From VAZQ01 sp963816745 (GTDB lineage: Bacteria; Pseudomonadota; Alphaproteobacteria; Rhizobiales; Xanthobacteraceae), in assembly GCA_963816745.1 (NCBI GenBank), contig CAWFLQ010000004.1, positions 310,001-374,000 of the forward strand: a stretch of DNA of 64,000 bases. The letters are read 5' to 3'. The notes beneath the pieces were generated by a model that saw nothing but the letters and a program-made list of their open reading frames with translations, searched no databases and had not been told where the DNA came from. Of this stretch, positions 36,245-43,964 are shown in pieces. Every line of letters starts with the position of its first letter. Positions within the stretch are counted from its first letter, which is position 1. The position numbers and the translations under genes are program-made.

Positions 36245-36264
36245 AATGCCATTATAATGGCGTT
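36245..36264. promoter_or_regulatory. 20-base palindromic operator overlapping TATAAT-like boxes, upstream of the RHH-type gene
   Basis: AATGCCATTATAATGGCGTT is a palindrome with a single mismatched pair. It overlaps one TATAAT (36242-36247) and contains another (36253-36258), 20 bases before the next start codon. The position is ideal for autorepression by the downstream small protein. Confidence 0.6.
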
Positions 36265-36284
36265 GTAATTGTGAGGCGTGGACA

Positions 36285-36494
36285 ATGGCGCGACCTGAAA
36301 ACCGCTCGGAAGCCCGGCAGCTGAGCCTGACCTTGCCCGAAGAAGCATTCAACTACCTGGTGCTTCTTGCGACTCTCGGAAAGCTCGGCCGCACCGAAAA
36401 CGAGGTCGCGACGCATATTCTCGTGCGCGAGGCCTATGCGATGCATCAGCGCGGATTCCACGAGCAGAGAATCCCCGTGGCCGATCAGACGTGA
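36285..36494 (+). CDS. Small ribbon-helix-helix-like protein, candidate autorepressor
   Basis: The 69-residue protein has the layout of an RHH (CopG/Arc-type) DNA-binding fold. A short strand RQLSLTLP is followed by helix A (EEAFNYLVLLATLGK), a GRTENEV turn and helix B (ATHILVREAYAMHQ). No partner toxin gene adjoins it. A near-perfect palindrome over a promoter lies directly upstream, which supports DNA binding and autoregulation. The family assignment is by pattern only and the ribosome site is weak. Confidence 0.65.
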   Translation: MARPENRSEARQLSLTLPEEAFNYLVLLATLGKLGRTENEVATHILVREAYAMHQRGFHEQRIPVADQT

Positions 36495-36578
36495 CATTGC
36501 CGAGGATCGGTCGCGTCACCGGAACTGCCGCGTCCTGTCGAGCGTTGGCGTGCAGTCCTTTTCCGTGAGGAGGGGTCG

Positions 36579-36821
36579 ATGGATCCAATCCCCGGCGAGA
36601 CTGCGGATCAGCTGACGCGCGCACTGGGCGAAGCTGTCATTCGGATATGGAGCAACTTGCCGCAAGACGTGCAAAATCACCTGTTCCAAGAAGCGGTGAC
36701 CTCGCAAGGCGAATCCATAAGGCCGCAGCTTGCGGTCTTCCTGCACGACAAGCATCCCCGCACGGCGGACCCGCTCGGCAAACCGCGCGAGATGACCGAG
36801 CCCGACAGCCTCGGGGGATAG
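36579..36821 (+). CDS. Small conserved-looking hypothetical protein, 80 residues
   Basis: A strong ribosome site (GGAGGGGTCG) precedes the ATG. The acidic, helical product reads GETADQLTRALGEAVIRIWS, NLPQDVQNHLFQEAV and IRPQLAVFLHDKHPRT. I have the impression of similar small proteins in Bradyrhizobium but know no function. Its stop lies three bases from the convergent murQ gene. Confidence 0.72.
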   Translation: MDPIPGETADQLTRALGEAVIRIWSNLPQDVQNHLFQEAVTSQGESIRPQLAVFLHDKHPRTADPLGKPREMTEPDSLGG

Positions 36822-36824
36822 CCT

Positions 36825-37766
36825 TTACAGTTTCGGCGCCTCGACGTCGGTCAGCTCGCTGAGATCCGCGGGCTCGGGAGCGCGCTTGCCGATGGTTGCG
36901 AGCGCCGCACGCAGTTGCCCGCCCGCGCGGTCGAGGACGTTGGTCGCTTCCCGCAGATCGCAGCCGTGCAGCAGCAGCACGGCGAGCTTCACGCTGCCGC
37001 TCGCCTGCCGTAATGCCTCGTGCGCCTCTTCGCCGCTGCACCCGGTGAGCCGCTTGAGGATGCCTTCGCTGCGCCGCACGAGCTTCTGATTGACGGCTTG
37101 CACGTCCACCATGAGGCCTTCATAGACGCCGCCGAGCAGGATCATGACCAGCGACGAGAAGACATTGAGGACGATACGTTGCGCCGTTCCGGCTTTCATG
37201 CGCGTGGAGCCCGCAATCGGCTCGGCGCCGGTGTCGAGCCAGATGGCGTGGTCGGCTTCCTCCAGGATGGGCGTGTCGGCGTTGTTGGCGACCCCGATCG
37301 TCAGGGCACCTCGCCGTCGTGCTTCCCGCAGGCAAGTCAGCGTGAACGGCGTCGTCCCGCTGGCGGCGACGGCGATGATCACGTCGTTGACCCCGATGTC
37401 GTGCTGCTGAACCAGACGGAAGGCCTGATCGACCGAGTCCTCGGCGCCTTCCACCGAGCGCAGCAAGGCGTCCTTGCCGCCGGCCATGAACAGCAACAGC
37501 CGCTCTTGCGGCCAGCTGAACGTCGGAATGAGCTCCGCGCCGTCCTGGACAGCCAGTCGTCCGGAGGTTCCGGCGCCGACATATACCAGGCGGCCGCCGT
37601 TTCTCAGCCGCTCCTCGGCGGCGATCGCCGCCCCCACGAGCGCGAGGCGGGCGGCCCGCACCGCGGCCACCGCCGTAAATTGGCCCTCGATCATCGCCTC
37701 GGCGATGTCGGCAGGGTCCCAAACGTCTATATCAAGATATCGCGGGCTCGCGCGTTCGGTGTCCAT
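36825..37766 (-). CDS. murQ: N-acetylmuramic acid 6-phosphate etherase MurQ
   Basis: MurQ cleaves the D-lactyl ether of MurNAc-6-phosphate, giving GlcNAc-6-phosphate, in peptidoglycan recycling. The SIS fold is shown by RLVYVGAGTSGRLAVQDGAEL (phosphosugar loop), FMAGGKDALLRSVEGAEDS (catalytic Glu region), IAVAASGTTPFTL, and the AGSTRMKAGTAQRIVLNVFS block. The C-terminal helices end in an Ala-rich tail. Length is 313 residues, usual for MurQ. An in-frame GTG two codons earlier is possible. It is divergent from the nagB-II-nagA pair, which would process its product. Confidence 0.96.
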   Translation of the reverse strand: MDTERASPRYLDIDVWDPADIAEAMIEGQFTAVAAVRAARLALVGAAIAAEERLRNGGRLVYVGAGTSGRLAVQDGAELIPTFSWPQERLLLFMAGGKDALLRSVEGAEDSVDQAFRLVQQHDIGVNDVIIAVAASGTTPFTLTCLREARRRGALTIGVANNADTPILEEADHAIWLDTGAEPIAGSTRMKAGTAQRIVLNVFSSLVMILLGGVYEGLMVDVQAVNQKLVRRSEGILKRLTGCSGEEAHEALRQASGSVKLAVLLLHGCDLREATNVLDRAGGQLRAALATIGKRAPEPADLSELTDVEAPKL

Positions 37767-37883
37767 GGGCACGCCATATAGCCGATCCCCAGGAAAAACG
37801 CTTGTGATCCGGATTGGTTCTCATGCGTTGGGGGGTATCCTAATTGTTTCGGGTGCGTGGGGGGTTAACGGAGTCTTGAGCTG

Positions 37884-38915
37884 GTGAACGACCCTCGCGG
37901 CAACATGGAAGCGGAATGGCGGGAGGGCCCGGACGCCGTGCGGCGGCAGGCGCGGGCGCTCGCGGCTCCGCTGGCCGAGCTGCTGCGGCACGTCGGCCGC
38001 AATCCGCCGGGCTTCGTCGTCACCTGCGCGCGCGGAAGCTCGGCCCATGCGGCGACGTTCGGAAAGCACCTCGTCGAGCGTCATCTTGGCATCCCCGTGG
38101 GCGCCTTTGCTCCCAATATCGCCACCATCTACCAGCAGCGGCTGAGGCTCGATAGCCAGCTCTTTATTACGGTTTCGCAATCCGGAAAGAGCGACGACCT
38201 CATCGAGTCGACGCAGATGGCCAAGGCCGCCGGCGCGCTCACCGCCACCATCGTCAACGACACCGACAGCCCGCTGGCGCGATCCTCCGACATCGTGCTC
38301 CCGATGGCCGCGGGGCCGGAGCTCAGCGTGGCGGCGACCAAGACCTTCGTGACCAGTCTCTCCGCCTGGCTGCACGTCGTCGCCGGCTGGGCCGGGCTCG
38401 CTGAATTGCGAGCGTCGATCGAGCGCCTGCCGGATCGCCTCGCGGCGGCAACGCGGCTCGATTGGGGCACGGCCTTGCCGGCGTTGACCGGGGCGGCGAG
38501 CCTGGTGAGCATCGGACGCGGGCCGACGCTCGCGATCGCGCGCGAGGCCGCCTTGAAGCTGAAGGAGACCTCGAATCTTCATGCCGAAGCGTTCAGCGGC
38601 GCTGAATTCCTGCACGGTCCGATCGCGCTGGTCGAGCCGTCCTATCCTGTGCTCCTGTTCATGCCGACCGACCAGGCCGCGGACGGACTGCGCGCGCTCG
38701 CGGCGGATCTTCGCCGCAAGAACGCCAGCGTGTTCATGACGGAGCACGGCGGGCAACACGCCCTCGGCTTGCCCGCGCTGGTGCCGGACCATCCGGATAC
38801 GGATGCGGTGTGCCTGATCCAGAGCTTCTACGGGCTGGCCATTCGCCTCGCGCAATGTCGTGGTATCAACGTGGACCTGCCACGGCATCTGCAAAAGGTC
38901 ACGCGCACCCGATGA
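37884..38915 (+). CDS. SIS-domain glucosamine-6-phosphate deaminase (NagB-II/AgaS type)
   Basis: Two SIS domains like the isomerase half of GlmS but without its glutaminase: VVTCARGSSAHAATFGKHLVE, LFITVSQSGKSDDLIESTQMAK, TIVNDTDSPLARSSDIVLPM, VAATKTFVTSLSAW, then ASLVSIGRGPTLAIAREAALKLKETSNLHAEAF. Because it sits with murQ and nagA and lacks the amidotransferase part, deamination of GlcN6P to fructose-6-phosphate is the likely reaction. The start is GTG with GGAG ten bases upstream; ATG at 37905 is an alternative. Its stop overlaps the nagA start (ATGA). Confidence 0.92.
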   Translation: MNDPRGNMEAEWREGPDAVRRQARALAAPLAELLRHVGRNPPGFVVTCARGSSAHAATFGKHLVERHLGIPVGAFAPNIATIYQQRLRLDSQLFITVSQSGKSDDLIESTQMAKAAGALTATIVNDTDSPLARSSDIVLPMAAGPELSVAATKTFVTSLSAWLHVVAGWAGLAELRASIERLPDRLAAATRLDWGTALPALTGAASLVSIGRGPTLAIAREAALKLKETSNLHAEAFSGAEFLHGPIALVEPSYPVLLFMPTDQAADGLRALAADLRRKNASVFMTEHGGQHALGLPALVPDHPDTDAVCLIQSFYGLAIRLAQCRGINVDLPRHLQKVTRTR

Positions 38916-40054
38916 ACGCCCCGCACGCCATAGCGGCGGACCATGTTTTCGACGGTGCCGCCGTGCGCGAGCGCACCGCGGTCGTCGTGGACGGTTCGCG
39001 CATCGTGGACCTCGTGCCGCGGGAGGATCTGCCGCGGACCATCGCCACTCGCGTCCTGCCGGAGGGCGCATGGCTCGCTCCGGGGTTCATCGACCTGCAG
39101 GTGAACGGCGGCGGCGATGTGCTGTTCAACGATCAGCCCACGGTGGAAGGCGCCTGCGCCATCGCGGCGGCCCATCGCAAGTTCGGAACGACCGGCCTGC
39201 TGCCGACCCTCATCACCGACAGCCCCGACAAGATGCGGTTGGCGTTGGACGCCGCCAATAGCGCCGCCGGTCGAGAGCCGGGGATCCTCGGGGTTCACCT
39301 CGAGGGGCCCTTTCTGTCTCCGGACAAGCCGGGCGTGCACGACCCGCGCCATATCAGGCCGCCGGGCGACGACGATCTCGCGATGCTGACGGCGTCGCGC
39401 AACGGCGTGCTGATGGTGACGTTGGCGCCCGAAGTCGTGCCGCCGGGTTTCATCGCGCGGCTGGTCGCGGCCGGCGTTCGCGTCTCGCTCGGCCATTCGA
39501 TGGCAACCTATGGGCAGACCCGCGCCGCCATGGCGGAGGGGCTCACGGGCTTCACGCATCTCTTCAATGCCATGCGGCCGCTGGCGAGCCGCGAGGGCGG
39601 ACCGATCGCGCAGGCGCTGGAATCGACCGACGCCTGGTACGGCCTCATCGTCGATGGCGTGCATGTCGATCCCGCCATGCTCCGCCTTGCCTTGCGCGGT
39701 CGCGGCCATCCGCTGCTGGTGACCGATGCGATGCCGCCCGTCGGTGGAAACCGCTCCAGCTTCGATCTCGTCGGAAAAAAAGTCACCGTCCGCGATGGCC
39801 GCTGTGTCACCGACGACGGGACGCTCGCCGGCGCCGCGCTCGACATGGCGACCGCCGTCAGGAACTGCATTCGCCTGCTGGACGTGCCCTTGCCGGACGC
39901 GCTGCGATTCGCGTCGGCGCATCCGGCCGCGTTCCTCGGCCTCGAGCGGACGCTCGGCAAGCTGGCCCCGGGATATCGCGCCGACCTGGTGGCGTTCGAT
40001 CCGAGCGACATGACGGTGCTTGCGACCTGGGTCGCCGGCAGCGACGGCGTTTGA
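38912..40054 (+). CDS. nagA: N-acetylglucosamine-6-phosphate deacetylase NagA
   Basis: This metal-dependent amidohydrolase removes acetate from GlcNAc-6-phosphate. In order: WLAPGFIDLQVNGGGDVLFND (first metal strand, HxH position replaced by QxN as in many NagA), LGVHLEGPFLSPDKPGVHDP with the Glu metal ligand, VSLGHSMATY and TGFTHLFNAMRPLASREGG with the two His ligands, VDGVHVDP, and LVTDAMPP with the catalytic Asp. Length is 380 residues. Translation is coupled to the deaminase gene by ATGA. A hairpin with a short T run follows the stop. Confidence 0.96.
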   Translation: MNAPHAIAADHVFDGAAVRERTAVVVDGSRIVDLVPREDLPRTIATRVLPEGAWLAPGFIDLQVNGGGDVLFNDQPTVEGACAIAAAHRKFGTTGLLPTLITDSPDKMRLALDAANSAAGREPGILGVHLEGPFLSPDKPGVHDPRHIRPPGDDDLAMLTASRNGVLMVTLAPEVVPPGFIARLVAAGVRVSLGHSMATYGQTRAAMAEGLTGFTHLFNAMRPLASREGGPIAQALESTDAWYGLIVDGVHVDPAMLRLALRGRGHPLLVTDAMPPVGGNRSSFDLVGKKVTVRDGRCVTDDGTLAGAALDMATAVRNCIRLLDVPLPDALRFASAHPAAFLGLERTLGKLAPGYRADLVAFDPSDMTVLATWVAGSDGV

Positions 40055-40073
40055 AGTTCCCGCGGAACTTTTC
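40054..40073 (+). terminator. Probable rho-independent terminator of the nag genes
   Basis: AAGTTCC-CGC-GGAACTT followed by TTC begins at the last base of the nagA stop codon. It is a perfect seven-base-pair stem with only a weak T tail. Confidence 0.55.
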
Positions 40074-40282
40074 AAAGTTCCCTCATCACGTTTGTCGTCA
40101 ACTTGAAACATCACGCGAATTGGCCGCGTGAATGTTTAGGTTACCGACGGGTTGATCACTCGCTTATGTCGCAGCCGCGCGGATCCGCGCGCGCACAATC
40201 ACACTGTCAACCCATTCCTTAGTAAACGAGCCAAGTCCGCGATTGCGGACACTTAATCGAAAAATCAAAGAACGGGGATCTC

Positions 40283-41263
40283 ATGCGATCAGTTTTCGCC
40301 ACGATGTCGAATTGCGCCACGGGGCTGGCGCCGGCGCTGCTTGCGGCCGTCCTGCTGCCTGCCTCAACGAACGTCGCCCTTTCGGACGCGTCCGTGCCGG
40401 ACGTTCCGGCCCCGGAAGTGTCCGAGACATGCAGCCCCAACGACGTGGTGCACCATGTAGAGCCATCATCATCCGACAGCGAGCCGGCCTGCGGAACCTC
40501 GTCGAGGACGCCGCCGGAGATTGCCGAAGCGCGAGCCTATGTGGTGGAGACCGCTACGCCGGGTTACACGATGACGCGGCAAGGCCCGGACCTTGCGACC
40601 GAGCGCCTGCATCCTGAATTCGTCGTGCGGCTGGCAAATGCGATCCGGCAAGCGCGCAACGCCGGCTTGCCGTTTGCAGGAGTCTTCTCGGCTTATCGCC
40701 CGCCCGCGTTCGGAGTCGGCGGCTTCTCCGACAAGTTCAATTCGCTGCACGCCTATGGGCTCGCTGTCAACATGAACGGGATCGGAAGGCCAGGCTCGGC
40801 CGAAGCGCGGCTTTGGCACGAGATCGCCGCCAGGAACGGCGTCGTTTGTCCCTATGGTCCGCACAACCGGGCCGAATGGAACCATTGCCAGCCGACAAGC
40901 GTGAAGATCATCCTGGCCAAGAATCCGCTGCGCGACACCGTCACCGCCCAGGGCCCATCCGACCTCGAAGACATGTTCGAAGCCGGCAATCGCGTGATCG
41001 AGAGCATGGCGAGCGCCGCCGATTCACTCGACAGGACCGAGTCCACGCCGTTGCGCAGATTGGTGGCGGCCGCCAAGGACCATGACTCGAAGACGGAGGT
41101 CGCCACCAAGCGCGGAAAGAAGCGCAATGCGCGCGTCGCGACGGCCCGCGCCTCCAGCAAAGCGGTACGGCACGCGAAGGCTGCCGCTCGCGCGGGCAAA
41201 GGCGGGAAGCCGACCGCCGCTCTCGAGGAGGGACGGCGGAAGTCGAAATCCGGGCGCGGCTAG
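40283..41263 (+). CDS. Secreted protein with VanY/M15-like peptidase fold and basic C-terminal tail
   Basis: The signal peptide spans about 35 residues (TGLAPALLAAVLLPAS...). A central domain has AGLPFAGVFSAYRPP, SLHAYGLAVNMNGIG and AEWNHCQPTSV, matching the spacing of zinc-binding D,D-carboxypeptidases (S-x-H-xx-G-x-A-x-D ... E-W-x-H). The Asp ligand reads as Asn here (AVN), so activity is uncertain. The C-terminal 100 residues are very rich in Lys/Arg/Ala and may bind DNA or cell-wall polymers. The start ATG has a G-rich site upstream. It follows the amino-sugar locus, consistent with but not proving a cell-wall role. Confidence 0.65.
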   Translation: MRSVFATMSNCATGLAPALLAAVLLPASTNVALSDASVPDVPAPEVSETCSPNDVVHHVEPSSSDSEPACGTSSRTPPEIAEARAYVVETATPGYTMTRQGPDLATERLHPEFVVRLANAIRQARNAGLPFAGVFSAYRPPAFGVGGFSDKFNSLHAYGLAVNMNGIGRPGSAEARLWHEIAARNGVVCPYGPHNRAEWNHCQPTSVKIILAKNPLRDTVTAQGPSDLEDMFEAGNRVIESMASAADSLDRTESTPLRRLVAAAKDHDSKTEVATKRGKKRNARVATARASSKAVRHAKAAARAGKGGKPTAALEEGRRKSKSGRG

Positions 41264-41310
41264 TTCAGGGGCGACCGGTCGGGCGAGACCGGTCGGCCCT
41301 GGCCGCGCAG

Positions 41311-41790
41311 CTACGAGGCGGTCGCGGCGGAATTGCGCGCGTTGGGCATTTCGACGACGACGGTGTCGTATTCCGTTTGCATCGGAGCGCTGAGAACCGG
41401 CTCCTCCGGCATTTTCTCCGACGGCTCGTACCAGGGTCGCCGCTCGTTGACGCCGCCTTCGAGCGCCTGCGCGATCAGGCGGCCGATTTCCTCGCCCTGC
41501 AGCGGCACGAGCTTCTTGTCGGGGTCGTACCGAAAGAGCTGCGGACAGAAATACACGGCGTGGATTCGCGGATCGTATCCCTCCACGACGAGGAAGTGCG
41601 CCGCTCGCATGAAGATGTTGTATTTTTTGACGATCTTTCGCTCCAGCGTGGAGCGCGCGACGCGCAGCCGTTCGGGCGAAGGACCGACGATGGTCCCGGC
41701 CTCCAGCAGGATGACCCAGTCCTTCTTGTTGGCGTTGTCGCGATGGACTGGAATCAGGTGATTTGGCGCTTTTCGTCGGAAAATGCCCAT
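41311..41790 (-). CDS. Hypothetical cytosolic protein
   Basis: The 159-residue product starts at ATG after GGGGTCGCC. It looks globular (NHLIPVHRDNANKKDWVILL, IVKKYNIFMRAAHFLVVEG, YDPRIHAVYFCPQLFRYDPD), with a Pro/Glu-rich C-terminus. I recognise no family. Codon use is less GC-biased than in the flanking genes. It faces the secreted M15-like gene (convergent) and borders the low-GC toxin island. Confidence 0.65.
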   Translation of the reverse strand: MGIFRRKAPNHLIPVHRDNANKKDWVILLEAGTIVGPSPERLRVARSTLERKIVKKYNIFMRAAHFLVVEGYDPRIHAVYFCPQLFRYDPDKKLVPLQGEEIGRLIAQALEGGVNERRPWYEPSEKMPEEPVLSAPMQTEYDTVVVEMPNARNSAATAS

Positions 41791-41796
41791 GGCGAC

Positions 41797-42300
41797 CCCA
41801 GCACGCTGGTACAACCGAGCGATCGTAGCAACTCGGGCGGCGTGGTCAATCGCTCCACCCGTTCTAGGATAATCGACGGTTCACCGTGACGGTGGCGCGC
41901 CGCCCGATCCGCGCGTCTCGTCCGGCGGGTGCCCCGCATTCGAATTGGGCGCGGTACGGGAGCGGAATTGGGTGTGGGTCTCGAATTGGGCGGCTCGGAT
42001 GTCGAATTGGGACGCGCCGGGCGTGGTGAAACGTCGGTCCAGCGCCTGACCCCGTACCAACGGAGGGACTTGCGCCGGTCGTGCTGCCCGGACCGGTGAA
42101 GATCGCGCCGGTGTCCGGAGCTGGAGTGGCGCCGCTTGGGTTGCCGGGCGCGCTGTAAGTCGGTCCATGGGGGCTGACACCCGGATACCGGTCCTCCGCG
42201 ATGTCCCCTCATGTCGTCAACCGGCCGCGTTGCGTCCCGTTTCCGGCTTTTGGAGTTCAGTTGCGGGAAGAGCTTCGAAATTTGGTTCGCATTTGAGATG
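41797..42300. other. Spacer with four GAATTGGG repeats; no convincing gene
   Basis: The octamer GAATTGGG occurs at 41942, 41965, 41983 and 42004, spaced 18 to 23 bases apart. A 99-codon minus-strand frame covers this stretch and gives a low-complexity Gln/Arg/Pro product, which I do not accept as a gene. The right end leads into the decayed toxin gene. Confidence 0.45.
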
Positions 42301-42827
42301 TATTGGTCGCAATTGTGCTCGACAGTTCTTCTGCAAGCAACGCCGATGGCGAGCGTTGGACAAGCTATGCCGGCGGAGCCGAAAACATCCCGGAAGTCCT
42401 GTCCGACGCCACGCCCGACAACTATTGGAGTCCCGGGCGCAGACTACGCGGCGGACGGACATCATAAGTATCCGCAAGCCAACTATAAAAGAGGCCTTCG
42501 ACATTCGATTTTAGGATGATGCCGCCTGAGAAAGTATTTGACGAGGCAAAGACCGGAAAGCTCTTTGTGTATTCGATCGACGGCAGGCGGCACGAAAATG
42601 ACGCCCCTCACCGGCGCTACAATGCCGCGACGGCAGAACTCTTAAGAAGTTTCATGGCGGCGAACGGTATCGGCGGTCGGCCCGATCTCATGACTCCCGA
42701 TCATGCGCGTGCGCTGCTGAAAGCGATTGATGCGTCGAGCGATCCTCGTATACGGTCTTATCGCGAACACATAGCGCGGTTCAGGCCGTTCTATTTCCTC
42801 CGTAGCGGCGCGCGTGGAACCGAATAG
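42301..42827 (+). pseudogene. Decayed polymorphic-toxin C-terminal nuclease domain (HH-motif type)
   Basis: Joining three frames gives one coherent sequence: WTSYAGGAENIPEVLSDATP then DNYWSPG, followed by GADYAADGHHKYPQANYKR and MPPEKVFDEAKTGKLFVYSI. It continues DGRRHENDAPHRRYNAATAE ... LMTPDHARALLKAIDASSDPRIRSY and ends RSGARGTE. The GHHKYPQ motif plus a following H/YN segment is the pattern of HNH/GHH-type nuclease domains at the ends of Rhs-like toxins. Everything upstream (delivery and repeat regions) is missing and at least two frameshifts are present. GC is lower than in the flanks. The gene for a likely immunity protein follows by 10 bases. Confidence 0.65.
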
Positions 42828-42837
42828 GAGCATCAAC

Positions 42838-43296
42838 GTGACCGAGAAAGCCGATCCAGAGCAGGAGAAGGAATGGAATCTGCTCTATGACCGCATCAGC
42901 GAGTTGCTTCAACCCGCTGAAGAGGGGAGGGACTATTTATTGATGGACAATTTCGGTGCTTACCGGCACAGGATTGAAGGAGAAAGCCCGAAGTTGGTAA
43001 TGCCGGATGTGGTCAAATCTTTACACAAGCTGCTGATCGAACATCCGAGCTGGGAGATCGTGATCGCGCTCGACGGCTCAGGAGGTGTGATCATTCGCGA
43101 CGACGGAATCATCGACGGATTGCAGCGTCAGGAGTTGGCGGAAGAGTTTCAGACGATCGAATATGAGGGAAGCCGGCCGCTCGGATCGCAGTTTGGCGAT
43201 ATCATGTACTCTGATTTGTCTTTATCATTCAATTTGGGGAGCCCTATGAACGTCCACATACCGGAAGATGCCAGCATCAAGAAGCTTCTGAAATAG
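42838..43296 (+). CDS. Candidate immunity protein to the adjacent toxin
   Basis: The 152-residue acidic protein is uninterrupted (TEKADPEQEKEWNLLYDRIS, LLMDNFGAYRHRIEGESPK, WEIVIALDGSGGVIIRDDG, LGSQFGDIMYSDLSLSFNLG). It starts at GTG eight bases after AGGAG; another GTG eight codons upstream would overlap the toxin stop. No domain is recognised by name. Size, acidity, low GC and immediate position behind a nuclease-toxin remnant are the usual marks of an immunity gene. Its stop codon coincides with the break at which the nasA duplicate begins. Confidence 0.65.
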   Translation: MTEKADPEQEKEWNLLYDRISELLQPAEEGRDYLLMDNFGAYRHRIEGESPKLVMPDVVKSLHKLLIEHPSWEIVIALDGSGGVIIRDDGIIDGLQRQELAEEFQTIEYEGSRPLGSQFGDIMYSDLSLSFNLGSPMNVHIPEDASIKKLLK

Positions 43297-43875
43297 CCGA
43301 CGGCTCGTGCGTGCGGCGGTCGGTTGAGGGCGCCGAGCGCGACGTCGTCGTGGCCGCAGCCGCGGCAACGCCGGCATCCGCCACGATCCGCTTGAGCTCC
43401 GGCAGGCAGGAGCCGCAATTGGTGCCGGCGCGCAGCGCCGTGCCGATGCCCTCGACGCTGGTGGCGGTGCCCGACAGGATCGCATCGCGGATGGTGGCGA
43501 GGCCGACGCCGAAGCAGGCGCAGACGATCGGCCCCGCGCTCGCGAGCCCGGCGGTGGCGTCGCTCCAATGGATCGGCGCGAACAGCGAGCCGCGGCGCTG
43601 GCGGTCGGTGAGCACGACCTTGAGCACGCACGCGCCCCAGCGGGTCGCGACCCGCGCAAAGCCGCCGTCGACGAGCTCCATCGCCTTGGCGTCGGCGGGA
43701 TGCACCTCGACGAACGGCTCGGGCAGATGCGCGCCGAGCCGGGCGCTCAAGCCGGAACGCGTTATCGTGTGCCATTGGTCACGCACGCGCCCGGTGTTGA
43801 GGCGGAACGGGAACTCCTTGCTGGTCGGCGTCTTCGGCGCCGGCATCTTGGGCGCGACGAAACGGGCCTTGCGAT
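43285..43875 (-). pseudogene. Partial duplicate of the nasA 3' end with an internal deletion
   Basis: This segment is nearly identical to parts of nasA. 43285-43555 matches 45606-45870 (the C-terminal [2Fe-2S]-type block CACFGVGLATIRDAILSGTA, CGSCLPELKRIV). 43556-43875 matches 46346-46665 (FPFRLNTGRVRDQWHT, EPFVEVHPADAKAMELVDGG). The intervening 475 bases are deleted. There is no start, molybdenum domain or stop of its own, so it cannot be functional. Confidence 0.88.
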
Positions 43876-43964
43876 CGCTTTGATCCACATCAAGACTTTG
43901 ACGACAGCGATAGGGGCATATAATTTCAAGCGGCCATTGTGGCGTTCATACCCCGAGAGTTCCG

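Noticed and set aside
36579..36821. Considered pairing the 80-residue protein with the RHH protein as a toxin-antitoxin system
   Set aside because: 85-base gap, its own strong ribosome site and no toxin-like fold; no evidence for a functional pair.
38828..40114. 428-codon minus-strand frame opposite nagA
   Set aside because: Antisense shadow; nagA motifs are complete on the other strand.
41881..42180. 99-codon minus-strand frame rich in Gln, Arg and Pro
   Set aside because: Derived from the short GAATTGGG repeats; no ribosome site or domain.
42211..42519. 102-codon plus-strand frame before the toxin remnant
   Set aside because: Only its last third matches the toxin; the rest is the wrong frame of the same decayed gene.
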